Shown: one piece after another, positions 26,961 to 34,688 of the stretch | Numbering within the stretch: position 1 is the stretch's first letter | How the letters are laid out: every line of letters starts with the position of its first letter | Source of the DNA: Chryseobacterium sp. FH2 | GTDB lineage: Bacteria; Bacteroidota; Bacteroidia; Flavobacteriales; Weeksellaceae | DNA length: 64,000 bases | Reading direction: 5' to 3' | NCBI RefSeq assembly: GCF_001045455.1 | Contig: NZ_LFNE01000007.1 | Location: forward strand, 186,001-250,000 | The notes under the pieces: model-generated | The model's database searches: none | The model's input: only the letters and a program-made list of their open reading frames with translations | What the model was told of the DNA's origin: nothing | Made by a program: the position numbers and the translations under genes

Positions 26961-29344
26961 ACCAATATTTCCAATCGTATGAAAATTATTTCTGGGAATG
27001 GACGACTGATGAAGACGTTCCGGATGCTTCGGGTTATAATGAAAATAATCTTATTTCAATTCCGAAGGTAGGAGCAATAGCGTACAGAGCATATGTTATT
27101 GAGGTTTTGAAAGCGTTGAAAATAGGTTTTCCAAGTTTCAGCTCATTACTTTTGACCTTATATGCAACACAAGATGGCTGTATAGATTTTAATGAGATTT
27201 TGGCTCCCGTCAAGAATTTTTACGGCTCTGGAGAAGATGTTCGTAAAGTTATTGATGAAACCACTGAATTTCTTGAAAAAATAAAAGTTTTACCAAAGGC
27301 TTATAAACAAGGACAAAATAGAATTATTCTTTTACATTCTTTGTTTCTTAATACTTCTGGAATAAGGATATCTTCAGGAAATTCTGAGCTTATTCTAGGA
27401 AGATACAGAAAAAGACCGCATAAAATTTCAGAATGTGCAGTTAAAAAATATGCAACACCATCATTTGTTGTTAATGATTTAGGAATATTTATCTATTTAA
27501 ACAGAAGATTTCCAACGGCTGAATCTGTTATTGATATTTTAAAAGATGAAATTGAAGATCTTAATTTAGAAGAAGAAATTGTAGAAGATGATGCAACCGT
27601 CGAGAGTGGAAATAGAGACTTCATCCAGGAGCTTATCGAAGAACCGAAAACTTTTCAGGTTGGAAGTCTGATCAAAAGAATCTGGAGCGGTCTGAAAATT
27701 CCGATGAAGCATCTTTCTCCTGGTGAACAGCCAATTGGAGGGATTTCGGATATGACCAATAAAGGTGAACTTCACAGAATGCTTTTGTCTGAATTTGCCA
27801 ACGAAGATGAGATTTTTATCAGTAGAATTGCCAATAATGAAGCGCTTTTTATCCAGCGCGAAATTCCGCCTGAAGAAAATATTTTTGAAAGAATAATTTT
27901 AATTGATACTTCACTTAAAAACTGGGGGACACCAAAAGTATTAGCTTTTGCTTCTACGATTGCGATTATAAAACATCCGAAAGCTCATTCTGAATGCAAA
28001 GTTTTTGCTTTGGGCAAAAGGATTATCCCTATTTCACTGGATAATATCGAAGACGTTGTAGAAAACCTGAACCAAGTTAGCGGGATACTGGATGTCTCTC
28101 CTGTATTGGAGGAATTTTTCCAGAAAGAAAGAACGGAAAAGGATTTAGAAGTGTTTTTTATTACCAATGAAGAAAATTTAGACAATGAAAATCTTCAAAA
28201 AGTTATCCATGAAAACAGAAACCGACTGAAATTTGTGGTGACAACCTCTTCTGATGGTGAACTGAATTTTTATAAACATCATAAGGGAACGAAAAAGCAT
28301 ATACAGAAAATTTTACTTCCGCTGCAGGAATTGTGGGCAAATCCTCCAAAGAGAAAAATTAAAAATAATGTTTCTGTAAATGGAAGCAAAACTCCGGTTC
28401 CGCTGAATTATCCGTTATTGTTTCCAACTCCGAAACAAAGAATTGCAACATTTTTGTATGAAGGGGAATTTTATATTTTAACCAATAAAAAACAGCTGCT
28501 AAAGACCTATCTGTCGGATAATTATTATAACAAAAATATTTATTTAAACTCAAGTATTCATCGTGGTTCTGAAGTTTTAGTTGAAAATATTTCCGTAAAA
28601 CCGAAAGGACAATTTGCTTTAGCTAAAGATAAAGCCGGAAGATATGTGCTTTGCCAATACCAACCGGATAAAAAGTTGCTTTCAAAGCTAAATTTAAACA
28701 CAAAAGAATATTCTGAACTGAATGTAACAGGGCAAAATATACCACTGAATTTCAGGCTGATTTATTTTAACAGAAGTTTTTATCTCTATCAGGATGGTTT
28801 TCCAACAATTTTTAAAATAAATATTGAAGGACACATTTCAATAGAGCAGATGGAAATGAATGAAGATATAGATAGACGTGATGTGAGAAATATAACGGAA
28901 TTGGCGAGATTATCAAATGGCGGGACAAATATTTTAAGCAATTTTGGTAAAATAGGAATTAATGAAGCTCAGGAATTGGTTGTTTCAAAACTGGCATTAA
29001 TACGACAATTTGATAATGTATATAATTTTCATAAAAATTATATAGATATTGAAGTTTTGGCCAGCCAGGACAAAAATAAATTCACTTTTGAAGATGGAAG
29101 CGAAATCATAACAGACCCTCGCGGAATGCTTACATTCATGAGCAGCAATAAGCATATTCCTACATTTTATATGCCTTCTACACACTATGGTTATCTGGCT
29201 TTGGCTACAGAAAAAGATTTTGGAGGTTCAGAATATTATTTGCCAAAAAATAGCAGGCTGAAAGTAAAAGAAATGGATGAAATGTATTCTGATTATATGA
29301 AAGTTTTTATTAAACATATTTTGGATTATGGAACTAAGAATTAA
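26951..29344 (+). CDS. vWA and beta-propeller protein of ternary system
   Basis: In this 797-aa protein a helical N-terminal region (1-210) precedes a vWA-like domain (about 310-430), seen as 'ERIILIDTSLKNWG' near 317 with a partial MIDAS DxS, 'CKVFALGKRIIPISL' and 'LEVFFITNEENL'. The C-terminal 350 residues are repetitive strands such as 'FLYEGEFYILTNKKQLLKTY', 'KGQFALAKDKAGRYVLCQY' and 'YFNRSFYLYQDGFPTIFKI', consistent with a beta-propeller. The fusion fits the MoxR-vWA-beta-propeller conflict systems known from comparative genomics. The MIDAS lacks the second Ser, so metal binding may be reduced. Confidence 0.75.
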   Translation: MDLNQYFQSYENYFWEWTTDEDVPDASGYNENNLISIPKVGAIAYRAYVIEVLKALKIGFPSFSSLLLTLYATQDGCIDFNEILAPVKNFYGSGEDVRKVIDETTEFLEKIKVLPKAYKQGQNRIILLHSLFLNTSGIRISSGNSELILGRYRKRPHKISECAVKKYATPSFVVNDLGIFIYLNRRFPTAESVIDILKDEIEDLNLEEEIVEDDATVESGNRDFIQELIEEPKTFQVGSLIKRIWSGLKIPMKHLSPGEQPIGGISDMTNKGELHRMLLSEFANEDEIFISRIANNEALFIQREIPPEENIFERIILIDTSLKNWGTPKVLAFASTIAIIKHPKAHSECKVFALGKRIIPISLDNIEDVVENLNQVSGILDVSPVLEEFFQKERTEKDLEVFFITNEENLDNENLQKVIHENRNRLKFVVTTSSDGELNFYKHHKGTKKHIQKILLPLQELWANPPKRKIKNNVSVNGSKTPVPLNYPLLFPTPKQRIATFLYEGEFYILTNKKQLLKTYLSDNYYNKNIYLNSSIHRGSEVLVENISVKPKGQFALAKDKAGRYVLCQYQPDKKLLSKLNLNTKEYSELNVTGQNIPLNFRLIYFNRSFYLYQDGFPTIFKINIEGHISIEQMEMNEDIDRRDVRNITELARLSNGGTNILSNFGKIGINEAQELVVSKLALIRQFDNVYNFHKNYIDIEVLASQDKNKFTFEDGSEIITDPRGMLTFMSSNKHIPTFYMPSTHYGYLALATEKDFGGSEYYLPKNSRLKVKEMDEMYSDYMKVFIKHILDYGTKN

Positions 29345-31067
29345 ACCTTTTCCGAAAAATATTTATCCTAAGAAAGGACTTTTAATCAAAAGCTCTTCAC
29401 CTTTAGTATGGCTTCGGGAAATGGAATTTTTGGGCATTAATCTGAATCAGATAAAATCATTTGCCATTCCTTCAAACGAACCGAATGTTTTATACGGATG
29501 TTTTTTGATTTTTAATCATCTTGCTCCAGACGAAATTGGAAAAAACGCTTATTTCCAAAGTGTACAGGATAAACTGTTCATTCCGGAAAATACTATTTTT
29601 TACCCTCAGATCATTCCCGAAGAATGGAGAGAAATGGATGCTGAATATCTTATCATGCATCCTGATTTTGGCCTGGTAAAATTATCCGCAGAAATTGACT
29701 GGCTTGATGTGATTGAAAATCCTGTTGAAGATAATTCTACCGTAAGAAAACCTTCAAATGGCGTGAAAATTCCTCAGAAAATTGAGAATTACACGGTAGA
29801 GATGGATGATGAAAGGGTTTTAGAAGCACTTCAAAAACCAAAAACTGACGAAGAATGGATGAAAGACCTGCCCTTTGACATGAAAAAAGTGATGGCGGGA
29901 AATAAAAAAGAAATTGAGAAATATTTAAAATATATTGAACAGCATCCTGACAGAATTGTTGATTTGGGCGTTCCCTTAGACGTAATGGGAACTTCCAGAG
30001 GCGATGGTTTTGGAAAATTTACCTTTGATAATGGTTGGCTTAAAGATCTTTTCGGTGGAGGTCAAAATGGAAGAGATACAGGAGGTTTTTCGAATGGACA
30101 AAACGGTTCAGAAAAAAGAAGTTATTTCTGGATTTTCTGGGTTATTTTGATTATTGCTTCGATCATTCGATTTGCTTTAAAGTGGGACAAAATGAATTCT
30201 TCTCCACAGGAAAGTGAAGCTGTTACAAATTCAACAGGAAATAATTCAGGTAAAATTTCAAAAATACCTTCAGATCCTTTGATGTTCGAATCCGGTGTAA
30301 CTGAAATTGATATAAAAATTGATTCTATATATAGAGAGAAACGGGATGATCTTTCAAGAGAATTATCGAGAGCACAGCATGTCTATTCTGCCAATGATGA
30401 GTCGATCATTGAGGATCATAAAGCAAAAGGCGGAAGAAGTCTGGAAACAGTGGAAAACGATATCGCAATCACGAAAAATAAAATGAGGAGATCTAAAGAC
30501 TCTCTGAAAAGGATTTATAAAAAAAAGATAGCGAAGCAGGTAGAAAGTAATGCTGAAAATTATCAACGGAAAATTGCAGATTCCATCAAAAAGGCCAATA
30601 ACGGAAGACCTGCAGATAAAGGGATTGTAAGAAGTGTCTGGAATAAAAAGCAAATCTTAATGATTGACTCTCTTGGACATTATTACGGAACGAAAGAAGA
30701 GCCGGATTTGCCCGTAATTCATGACGGAAAAGACAATTTGAAGGCATTGGAAAATTCTTCGCCTAAAAATAACACTTCCTTTATGGAAATCATTTGGCTG
30801 ATTGCTTTTATGATAGGTGCAGTGGGAATTTATAACTATTTGGTAAGAAGAAATTATTTTGATCTCGGGGGCGGTGATCTTCCGGTAGGAGTGAAAGTTT
30901 TATTAGTAGTAATTCTCTTGGGAATGCTGATTTATATTTTCTATCCGTTAATCAACATGTTTGGATACAACTGGTTTGTGTGGTTGCTCATTGTGTGTGT
31001 GGTAGTTGTACTTTACCGTTTATTCAGTAAAGATAAAACCATCCTAAAATCTGATAAAAATGGATAA
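29328..31067 (+). CDS. Membrane-associated bpX-like protein of ternary system
   Basis: The 579-aa protein has a soluble N-terminal domain ('LRIKPFPKNIYPKKGLLIKSSSPLVWLREMEFLG') resembling bpX6-like adaptors. A Gly-rich linker 'FGGGQNGRDTGGFSNGQNG' is followed by a transmembrane helix near 265-285, a charged coil (about 325-430, 'RDDLSRELSRAQH', 'KNKMRRSKDSLKRIYKKK') and about three further hydrophobic segments near 485-565. It overlaps neighbours by 17 and 8 nt. It may anchor the MoxR/vWA complex at the inner membrane. Confidence 0.6.
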   Translation: MELRIKPFPKNIYPKKGLLIKSSSPLVWLREMEFLGINLNQIKSFAIPSNEPNVLYGCFLIFNHLAPDEIGKNAYFQSVQDKLFIPENTIFYPQIIPEEWREMDAEYLIMHPDFGLVKLSAEIDWLDVIENPVEDNSTVRKPSNGVKIPQKIENYTVEMDDERVLEALQKPKTDEEWMKDLPFDMKKVMAGNKKEIEKYLKYIEQHPDRIVDLGVPLDVMGTSRGDGFGKFTFDNGWLKDLFGGGQNGRDTGGFSNGQNGSEKRSYFWIFWVILIIASIIRFALKWDKMNSSPQESEAVTNSTGNNSGKISKIPSDPLMFESGVTEIDIKIDSIYREKRDDLSRELSRAQHVYSANDESIIEDHKAKGGRSLETVENDIAITKNKMRRSKDSLKRIYKKKIAKQVESNAENYQRKIADSIKKANNGRPADKGIVRSVWNKKQILMIDSLGHYYGTKEEPDLPVIHDGKDNLKALENSSPKNNTSFMEIIWLIAFMIGAVGIYNYLVRRNYFDLGGGDLPVGVKVLLVVILLGMLIYIFYPLINMFGYNWFVWLLIVCVVVVLYRLFSKDKTILKSDKNG

Positions 31068-32088
31068 GCAAAAGTTTACAGATAAATTCATTGCAGCGCT
31101 TTGTATTCTGATATTTATTAAAATATTAGGCATTTTGGCTGAGCTTTTTCACAAAAGTTTTTGGGAAGTTGTCGGTACGCTCATCGTTTTCGCTGTAGTG
31201 GCAGTTATCATCCTTATTGTTGTTATTTTTCAGTCAGATAAAGAGAAAAATGGAGATAATCATTCAGGAAGAGCAGGAAGGTTGATGGGCGGAAATAGCT
31301 TCTATATCGAAACCTCAGTTTTTGATAGGATTCATAATATGTATGAAGATAGGGCTCAGAAATATATTGATGAAAAAGATTACAGAAATGCAGCCAAAGT
31401 TTATATAAATCTTTTAAGGGATAATTATCGTGGTGCGAAAACTCTGGAACAAGGGGAATTATATAATGAAGCGGCTGTAATTTATTTAAAAAAATTACAC
31501 AATAAATCGGAAGCTGCGTCTTGCTATGAAAAAGCCAAACAGTACAAAAAAGCAATTGATCTTTGCAAAGAACTTAGATATAATGAAAAAGTAGGGGATT
31601 TATATAGAGAGATTAATGACATTAAAAATTCAGATTCTTATTATCAGATAGTTGCAGATGAGTATGTGAAATATAATCAAATGGTAAAAGCATCTTTAAT
31701 TTACCGTAAAAAAATGGAAAAACCTGAAGAAGCTCAAAAGATTTTATTAAAAGGCTGGAATGAAAATAAAGATGCATTCAATTGCCTTAATAATTACTTC
31801 AATAATATTTTTGATGTAAAAAAACTGGATGACGAAATTCTGGATTTATATGCAAAGGCTCCTTCCGATAAAAAATTAATCTACCTGGAAGCAATGAAAT
31901 ATGAATTTAAAAAAACTCCGGAACTTCAGTCTACAACCAGAAATATTGCCTACGAAATTATTTCAGAAAATATGAAAGCTCATTCTGAAATTGTAAATGA
32001 ATTAAAACACTTCAACCCCGAAGATGAGGTGATTTTAAAAGATATATCGAGATATAAAATGGGCAGAAATAAAATGTTTGGATATTAA
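31060..32088 (+). CDS. Membrane-anchored TPR-like protein, last gene of ternary system
   Basis: The 342-aa protein starts with two hydrophobic helices (about 8-30 and 33-58), then helical pairs typical of TPR/SEL1-like repeats: 'AQKYIDEKDYRNAAKVYINLL', 'GELYNEAAVIYLKKLHNKSEAASCYEKAKQYKKAIDLC', 'VKYNQMVKASLIYRKK'. Such repeats bind partner proteins. It overlaps the preceding gene by 8 nt and ends the six-gene operon. Confidence 0.7.
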   Translation: MDKQKFTDKFIAALCILIFIKILGILAELFHKSFWEVVGTLIVFAVVAVIILIVVIFQSDKEKNGDNHSGRAGRLMGGNSFYIETSVFDRIHNMYEDRAQKYIDEKDYRNAAKVYINLLRDNYRGAKTLEQGELYNEAAVIYLKKLHNKSEAASCYEKAKQYKKAIDLCKELRYNEKVGDLYREINDIKNSDSYYQIVADEYVKYNQMVKASLIYRKKMEKPEEAQKILLKGWNENKDAFNCLNNYFNNIFDVKKLDDEILDLYAKAPSDKKLIYLEAMKYEFKKTPELQSTTRNIAYEIISENMKAHSEIVNELKHFNPEDEVILKDISRYKMGRNKMFGY

Positions 32089-32116
32089 AATTGGTCAAGT
32101 AATATAGAAAAAGATT

Positions 32117-32124
32117 TATCTTTG
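32117..32124 (+). promoter_or_regulatory. -7 box for small ORF at 32138
   Basis: TATCTTTG matches TAnnTTTG; TTG at 32091-32093 is a possible -33 element 23 bp upstream. The ATG of the small ORF lies 13 bp downstream, implying a very short leader. Confidence 0.55.
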
Positions 32125-32137
32125 CGGCAATATAATT

Positions 32138-32266
32138 ATGACAATACAAAGAGCACATATCAGTTTAAATCTATGCGATCACCCTGTACTAAAGGGATCG
32201 TTTGGATATGAATGGATAATATGGAATGAGGCGAAATGTGCTTGCTTTGGAAATTATTTACTGTAA
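32138..32266 (+). CDS. Small ORF of 42 codons preceding the tRNA array
   Basis: The product begins 'MTIQRAHISLNLCDHPVLKG' and continues with a Trp/Cys-containing segment 'YEWIIWNEAKCACFGN'. It is framed by a -7 box and an intrinsic terminator, so this stretch is a compact transcription unit. I do not recognise the peptide; the unit could equally be a small RNA with a fortuitous ORF. Confidence 0.4.
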   Translation: MTIQRAHISLNLCDHPVLKGSFGYEWIIWNEAKCACFGNYLL

Positions 32267-32297
32267 ACTCGTAAAAATTTAATCAAAATACTGCAAA

Positions 32298-32324
32298 AAC
32301 GCTTCGATTGTCGGGGCGTTTTTT
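32298..32324 (+). terminator. Intrinsic terminator after 42-codon ORF
   Basis: AACGCTTCG (32298-32306) pairs with CGGGGCGTT (32312-32320), using two G-U pairs, followed by T residues. Confidence 0.7.
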
Positions 32325-32653
32325 GTGTTTTTAGCGTAGAAATTATTTAGAATGAAAAAAAATAACCATAAAAGTGAAAATTATTTAATTAATAATGGAC
32401 AATTAATAAGTAAATAAAGAGTGATAAGTAAACCGATGAGAGACAGTCATTTAGGTAATTAAACTATCTGTAAAGTATTACGGACAGAAATTCTCTATTC
32501 TAAATTTAAATCATAATTATTTGATTTTCAAATGTTTAATTGAAAAATAAATTTGCGAGTTAAAAAAAATCATATTTACTTTGCAACCGAAAATTAAAAG
32601 CAACAAGTTTGCAACCTATCAACAAAAAATAATTTTTAAATAACAAGAATATA
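32325..32653. other. AT-rich gap before the second small ORF
   Basis: About 330 bp with no gene found. Near 32573-32584 'ATTTACTTTGCAACC' is a possible -7 region (TTACTTTG, one mismatch to TAnnTTTG) for the next small ORF. The same GCAACCGA word follows the likely promoter of the minus-strand small ORF at 42095-42181. Confidence 0.4.
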
Positions 32654-32779
32654 ATGAAACAATTACATAACATATCTAATCAGTTTTCAAGAGTATACGG
32701 ACAGGAGCCGAAAGGATATACATGTATTCTTGACAGTAAATTTGTGGATAAGAGGTGCCCATATATAGGGATCAGCTAA
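32654..32779 (+). CDS. Small ORF of 41 codons directly before the tRNA array
   Basis: It encodes 'MKQLHNISNQFSRVYGQEPK' followed by a 21-residue tail with two Cys ending 'CPYIGIS'. A promoter-like region lies upstream and a strong GC-rich terminator follows 20 bp after the stop, so it is a separate short transcript. No relative is recognised. It may be a leader or a small protein; coding status is unproven. Confidence 0.4.
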   Translation: MKQLHNISNQFSRVYGQEPKGYTCILDSKFVDKRCPYIGIS

Positions 32780-32799
32780 TGAACTGATACATCAAATAT

Positions 32800-32830
32800 A
32801 AAGCGCCTCCCCAAAAGAGGCGCTTTTTTT
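32800..32830 (+). terminator. Strong intrinsic terminator before tRNA array
   Basis: AAAGCGCCTC (32800-32809) and GAGGCGCTTT (32817-32826) form a perfect 10-bp stem with a CCCAAAA loop and a T run. It ends three bases before the first tRNA. Confidence 0.88.
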
Positions 32831-32832
32831 AT

Positions 32833-32905
32833 GGTTTCTTTAGCTTATTTGGTAAAGCGCCGGTTTGTGGCACCGGAGAACAGGGTTCGATTCCCGGAGA
32901 TACCC
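32833..32905 (+). tRNA. tRNA-His(GTG), array member 1
   Basis: Acceptor GGTTTCT/AGATACC has one mismatch. The anticodon stem CCGGT/ACCGG encloses loop TTGTGGC, anticodon GTG. The T loop is TTCGATT. C73-like discriminator is present, but the G-1 typical of His tRNA is not obvious. CCA is not encoded. Confidence 0.75.
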
Positions 32906-32915
32906 AAAGCTATAA

Positions 32916-32989
32916 AATCGCATAGCTCAATTGGTTGGAGCATCGACCTGATACGTCGAAGGTTGAAGGTTCGAGTCCTTCTGCGATTA
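32916..32989 (+). tRNA. tRNA-Ile(GAT), array member 2
   Basis: Fully canonical cloverleaf: acceptor AATCGCA/TGCGATT, D stem GCTC/GAGC, anticodon loop CTGATAC, T stem GAAGG/CCTTC. The base after the discriminator A is a single C then A's, not CCA. Confidence 0.88.
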
Positions 32990-32996
32990 CAAAAAT

Positions 32997-33070
32997 AATC
33001 TCATAGCTCAATTGGTTAGAGCACTAGTCTTTTAAACTAGGGGTTGAAAGTTCAAGTCTTTCTGGGATTA
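32997..33070 (+). tRNA. tRNA-Lys(TTT), array member 3
   Basis: Canonical cloverleaf with acceptor AATCTCA/TGGGATT (one G-U), anticodon stem CTAGT/ACTAG around CTTTTAA, and T loop TTCAAGT. It starts only 7 bp after the previous tRNA. Confidence 0.87.
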
Positions 33071-33074
33071 CACC

Positions 33075-33141
33075 AGTCTCGTAGCTCAATTGGATGGGTT
33101 TTCTAAACCCAGGGTTACAGGTTCAACTCCTGTCGAGGCCA
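33075..33141 (+). tRNA. tRNA-Arg(TCT)-like with deleted D-arm half, array member 4
   Basis: Anticodon stem TGGGT/ACCCA with loop TTTCTAA gives TCT, and the T arm ACAGG/CCTGT is intact. The D arm reads GCTCAATTGGAT and then enters the anticodon stem directly; the 3' strand GAGC is missing. The first acceptor pair is A-C. It is probably defective or D-armless. Confidence 0.7.
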
Positions 33142-33146
33142 CAAAA

Positions 33147-33231
33147 GGAGAGCAGGCAAATATTGGTTTGTTGCGGCTTACTGCTAATGAGTTCTACGAC
33201 AGTAGTGAAGGTTCGATTCCTTTGCTCTCCG
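33147..33231 (+). tRNA. tRNA-Ser(GCT), array member 5
   Basis: Acceptor GGAGAGC/GCTCTCC is perfect, discriminator G fits Ser, the anticodon stem GCTTA/TGAGT (with G-U pairs) holds CTGCTAA, and a long variable arm is present. Confidence 0.78.
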
Positions 33232-33238
33232 CAAAAAA

Positions 33239-33310
33239 GGTCTATTGAGGTAATGGCTAACCTGCCCGACTGTCTCTCGGGCACTGCGAGTTCGATTCTC
33301 GCATAGACCG
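33239..33310 (+). tRNA. tRNA-Asp(GTC), array member 6
   Basis: Perfect acceptor GGTCTAT/ATAGACC, D stem AGGT/ACCT, anticodon stem CCCGA/TCGGG around CTGTCTC, T stem GCGAG/CTCGC, discriminator G as in Asp. Confidence 0.88.
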
Positions 33311-33313
33311 CAA

Positions 33314-33375
33314 AGATTCACTGAAAAAAACTTCAAATCCGACTGTCTCTCGGAGACGGTTTTTAAAGTGAATCT
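33314..33375 (+). tRNA. Armless tRNA-like element with Asp-type anticodon arm, array member 7
   Basis: A 9-bp outer stem AGATTCACT/AGTGAATCT encloses TCCGA-CTGTCTC-TCGGA, the anticodon arm of the neighbouring tRNA-Asp. There is no T arm, and the D region is only GAAAAAAACTTC, a possible three-pair mini hairpin. Total about 62 nt, followed by G-C-A like its neighbours. Confidence 0.6.
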
Positions 33376-33381
33376 GCAAAA

Positions 33382-33456
33382 CTGTAAAGATAACGGTGGT
33401 TGTTTACCCGCCTTGGACGCGGGAGGTCGCAAGTTCGAATCTTGCTTTCCAGACCA
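33382..33456 (+). tRNA. tRNA-Pro(TGG), array member 8, with encoded CCA
   Basis: Anticodon stem CCCGC/GCGGG around CTTGGAC, T stem GCAAG/CTTGC, acceptor CTGTAAA/TTTCCAG with one mismatch, discriminator A and then CCA at 33454-33456. It is the only member I find with an encoded CCA. Confidence 0.83.
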
Positions 33457-33459
33457 TTT

Positions 33460-33531
33460 GCTCCATTAGCATAGAGGTTAGTGCATTCGGTTTTCTACCG
33501 GACGACAAGGGTTCGATTCCCTTATGGAGTA
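33460..33531 (+). tRNA. tRNA-Glu(TTC), array member 9
   Basis: Acceptor GCTCCAT/ATGGAGT (first pair G-U), D arm GCAT/GTGC, anticodon stem TTCGG/CCGGA around TTTTCTA, T stem AAGGG/CCCTT. Confidence 0.83.
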
Positions 33532-33536
33532 CAACA

Positions 33537-33608
33537 GGTTTCGTAGTTCACTTGATTGGAGCATCGATCTGATACACGAAGGTTGAAGGTTCGGATACTT
33601 CCGAAAGT
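33537..33608 (+). tRNA. Degenerate tRNA-Ile(GAT)-like copy, array member 10
   Basis: It resembles member 2 but is damaged: anticodon stem TCGAT no longer pairs with ACGAA, the T stem has a mismatch, the T loop reads TTCGGAT, and the acceptor has a G-G clash. It is probably a pseudo-tRNA or has a different role. Confidence 0.55.
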
Positions 33609-33617
33609 ACAAAAAGA

Positions 33618-33689
33618 GATTCCGTAGCTCAATGGTAGAGCGCTGGTCTGTTAAACCAGAAGTTGAAAGTTCGAGTCTTTCCGGAATCG
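33618..33689 (+). tRNA. tRNA-Asn(GTT), array member 11
   Basis: Canonical: acceptor GATTCCG/CGGAATC, D stem GCTC/GAGC, anticodon stem CTGGT/ACCAG around CTGTTAA, T stem GAAAG/CTTTC, discriminator G. Confidence 0.9.
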
Positions 33690-33722
33690 CAAATAATTAA
33701 ATGTTAATTGTTTAAGGAGAAA

Positions 33723-33792
33723 AAGAAGAGGTCTGTCGAGAGTAGAAGGTCTTACGCCAAAAACACGATATAATATAGACAGGCTTTTTCTT
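33723..33792 (+). ncRNA. Array hairpin element, copy 1
   Basis: A 15-bp closing stem (33723-33737 with 33778-33792, core GGTCTGTC/GACAGGCT) encloses about 40 nt containing 'TAGAAGGTCTTA'. It belongs to a four-copy family in this array. Relative to the other copies, stem positions change in compensating fashion. Confidence 0.65.
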
Positions 33793-33881
33793 AACTCAAA
33801 AAAAGAATTGATATTTAAAGGTTGGAAGTTGGATGAAGAGGAGGGGATGAAAGGAAATTAAATATCATATAAATTTTAGGT

Positions 33882-33946
33882 AAATAAAGTTTGTCGAAGC
33901 GCAGAAGTTCTTATATCAAACAAAAAAATTAAGACAGGCTTTATTT
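33882..33946 (+). ncRNA. Array hairpin element, copy 2
   Basis: A perfect 14-bp stem (33882-33895 with 33933-33946, core AAAGTTTGTC/GACAGGCTTT with two G-U pairs) encloses 'GCAGAAGTTCTTATATCAAAC'-like loop bases shared with copy 3. Confidence 0.65.
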
Positions 33947-34000
33947 TTTAGAATATAGTTAAAATTACTCATTATTAATTTGATGATTACACATAAAAAT

Positions 34001-34082
34001 GATGGTTCGCCGAAGTGGAAGAGTCGGGGCGGTCTGCAAAACCGTTGTGAAAACTGAGTGGGTTTGAATCCCATAACCATCT
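34001..34082 (+). tRNA. tRNA-Cys(GCA)-like with long variable arm, array member 12
   Basis: Acceptor GATGGTT/AACCATC is perfect, D stem CCGA/TCGG, anticodon stem GCGGT/ACCGT around CTGCAAA, T stem GTGGG/CCCAT. The variable region TGTGAAAACTGA is long for Cys, and the T loop reads TTTGAAT, lacking the usual C56. Discriminator T fits Cys. Confidence 0.75.
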
Positions 34083-34120
34083 CAAATAACTAAAATGAGA
34101 TTAGTTTCGAAGAAAAAATA

Positions 34121-34176
34121 AAAGTTTGTCGAGCGTAGAAGTTCTTATATCAAACAAATAAATAATGACAGGCTTT
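34121..34176 (+). ncRNA. Array hairpin element, copy 3
   Basis: A 10-bp stem AAAGTTTGTC/GACAGGCTTT (34121-34130, 34167-34176) encloses a loop nearly identical to copy 2 ('TAGAAGTTCTTATATCAAAC'). Confidence 0.62.
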
Positions 34177-34245
34177 GTTTTCTTCAAAAAGTAATTAGAG
34201 GTTAGAATTTAGTTTAAAATATTTTTAGTCTCTATCCTGAAAAAA

Positions 34246-34329
34246 GGAAATACGCCGAAGTTGGAGAGTCGGGACAGACTGTAAATCTGTTGCTTTATTG
34301 CTGAGCAGGTTCGAATCCTGCTATTTCCA
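34246..34329 (+). tRNA. tRNA-Tyr(GTA), array member 13
   Basis: Perfect acceptor GGAAATA/TATTTCC, D stem CCGA/TCGG, anticodon stem ACAGA/TCTGT around CTGTAAA, long variable arm as expected for bacterial Tyr, T stem GCAGG/CCTGC, discriminator A. Confidence 0.9.
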
Positions 34330-34334
34330 CAAAA

Positions 34335-34405
34335 CCGCTGGTAATGTAATGGCAGCATGCAGGAAATGTACTCTTGTTGTTTAGGTTCGATTCCTAGTCA
34401 GTTGG
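34335..34405 (+). tRNA. tRNA-Thr(TGT)-like, divergent, array member 14
   Basis: D arm ATGT/GCAT, anticodon stem CAGGA/TCTTG with loop AATGTAC, T arm TTAGG/CCTAG. Anticodon positions read TGT, but position 33 is A instead of the invariant T. The acceptor has wobbles and one mismatch. Amino acid identity is uncertain. Confidence 0.55.
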
Positions 34406-34411
34406 TTAATT

Positions 34412-34484
34412 GCTCTATTCGTCTAACGGTTCAGGACGCCTGCCTTTCGAGCAGAAAATATGGGTTCGATTCCCTTATAGAGTA
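34412..34484 (+). tRNA. tRNA-Glu(TTC), array member 15
   Basis: Acceptor GCTCTAT/ATAGAGT with one G-U, anticodon stem with CTGC/GCAG around CTTTCGA, T loop TTCGATT with one T-stem mismatch. It is a second Glu gene, divergent from member 9. Confidence 0.8.
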
Positions 34485-34500
34485 CTAGGTTAAATGGAAA

Positions 34501-34576
34501 GAGAAAAGTTTGTCAGGCGCAGAAGTTCTTTACAAATATTACAGGCATAGTTTATAAATATCGACAAGCTTTTCTC
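34501..34576 (+). ncRNA. Array hairpin element, copy 4
   Basis: A perfect 14-bp stem GAGAAAAGTTTGTC/GACAAGCTTTTCTC (34501-34514, 34563-34576) encloses about 48 nt starting 'AGGCGCAGAAGTTCTT'. Several base pairs differ from copies 1-3 on both strands at once. Confidence 0.65.
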
Positions 34577-34688
34577 AGACCTTGAAGATGAGTAATAAAT
34601 AATGGATAATGAGTAATCCTGCCAATGCTGAAATTGTGAATAGTAAAATTTAAAGAGATTATTAACTATACTTATTGCTCATCAACTT

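Noticed and set aside
33094..33432. Short ORFs on both strands inside the tRNA array
   Set aside because: They are translations of tRNA genes.
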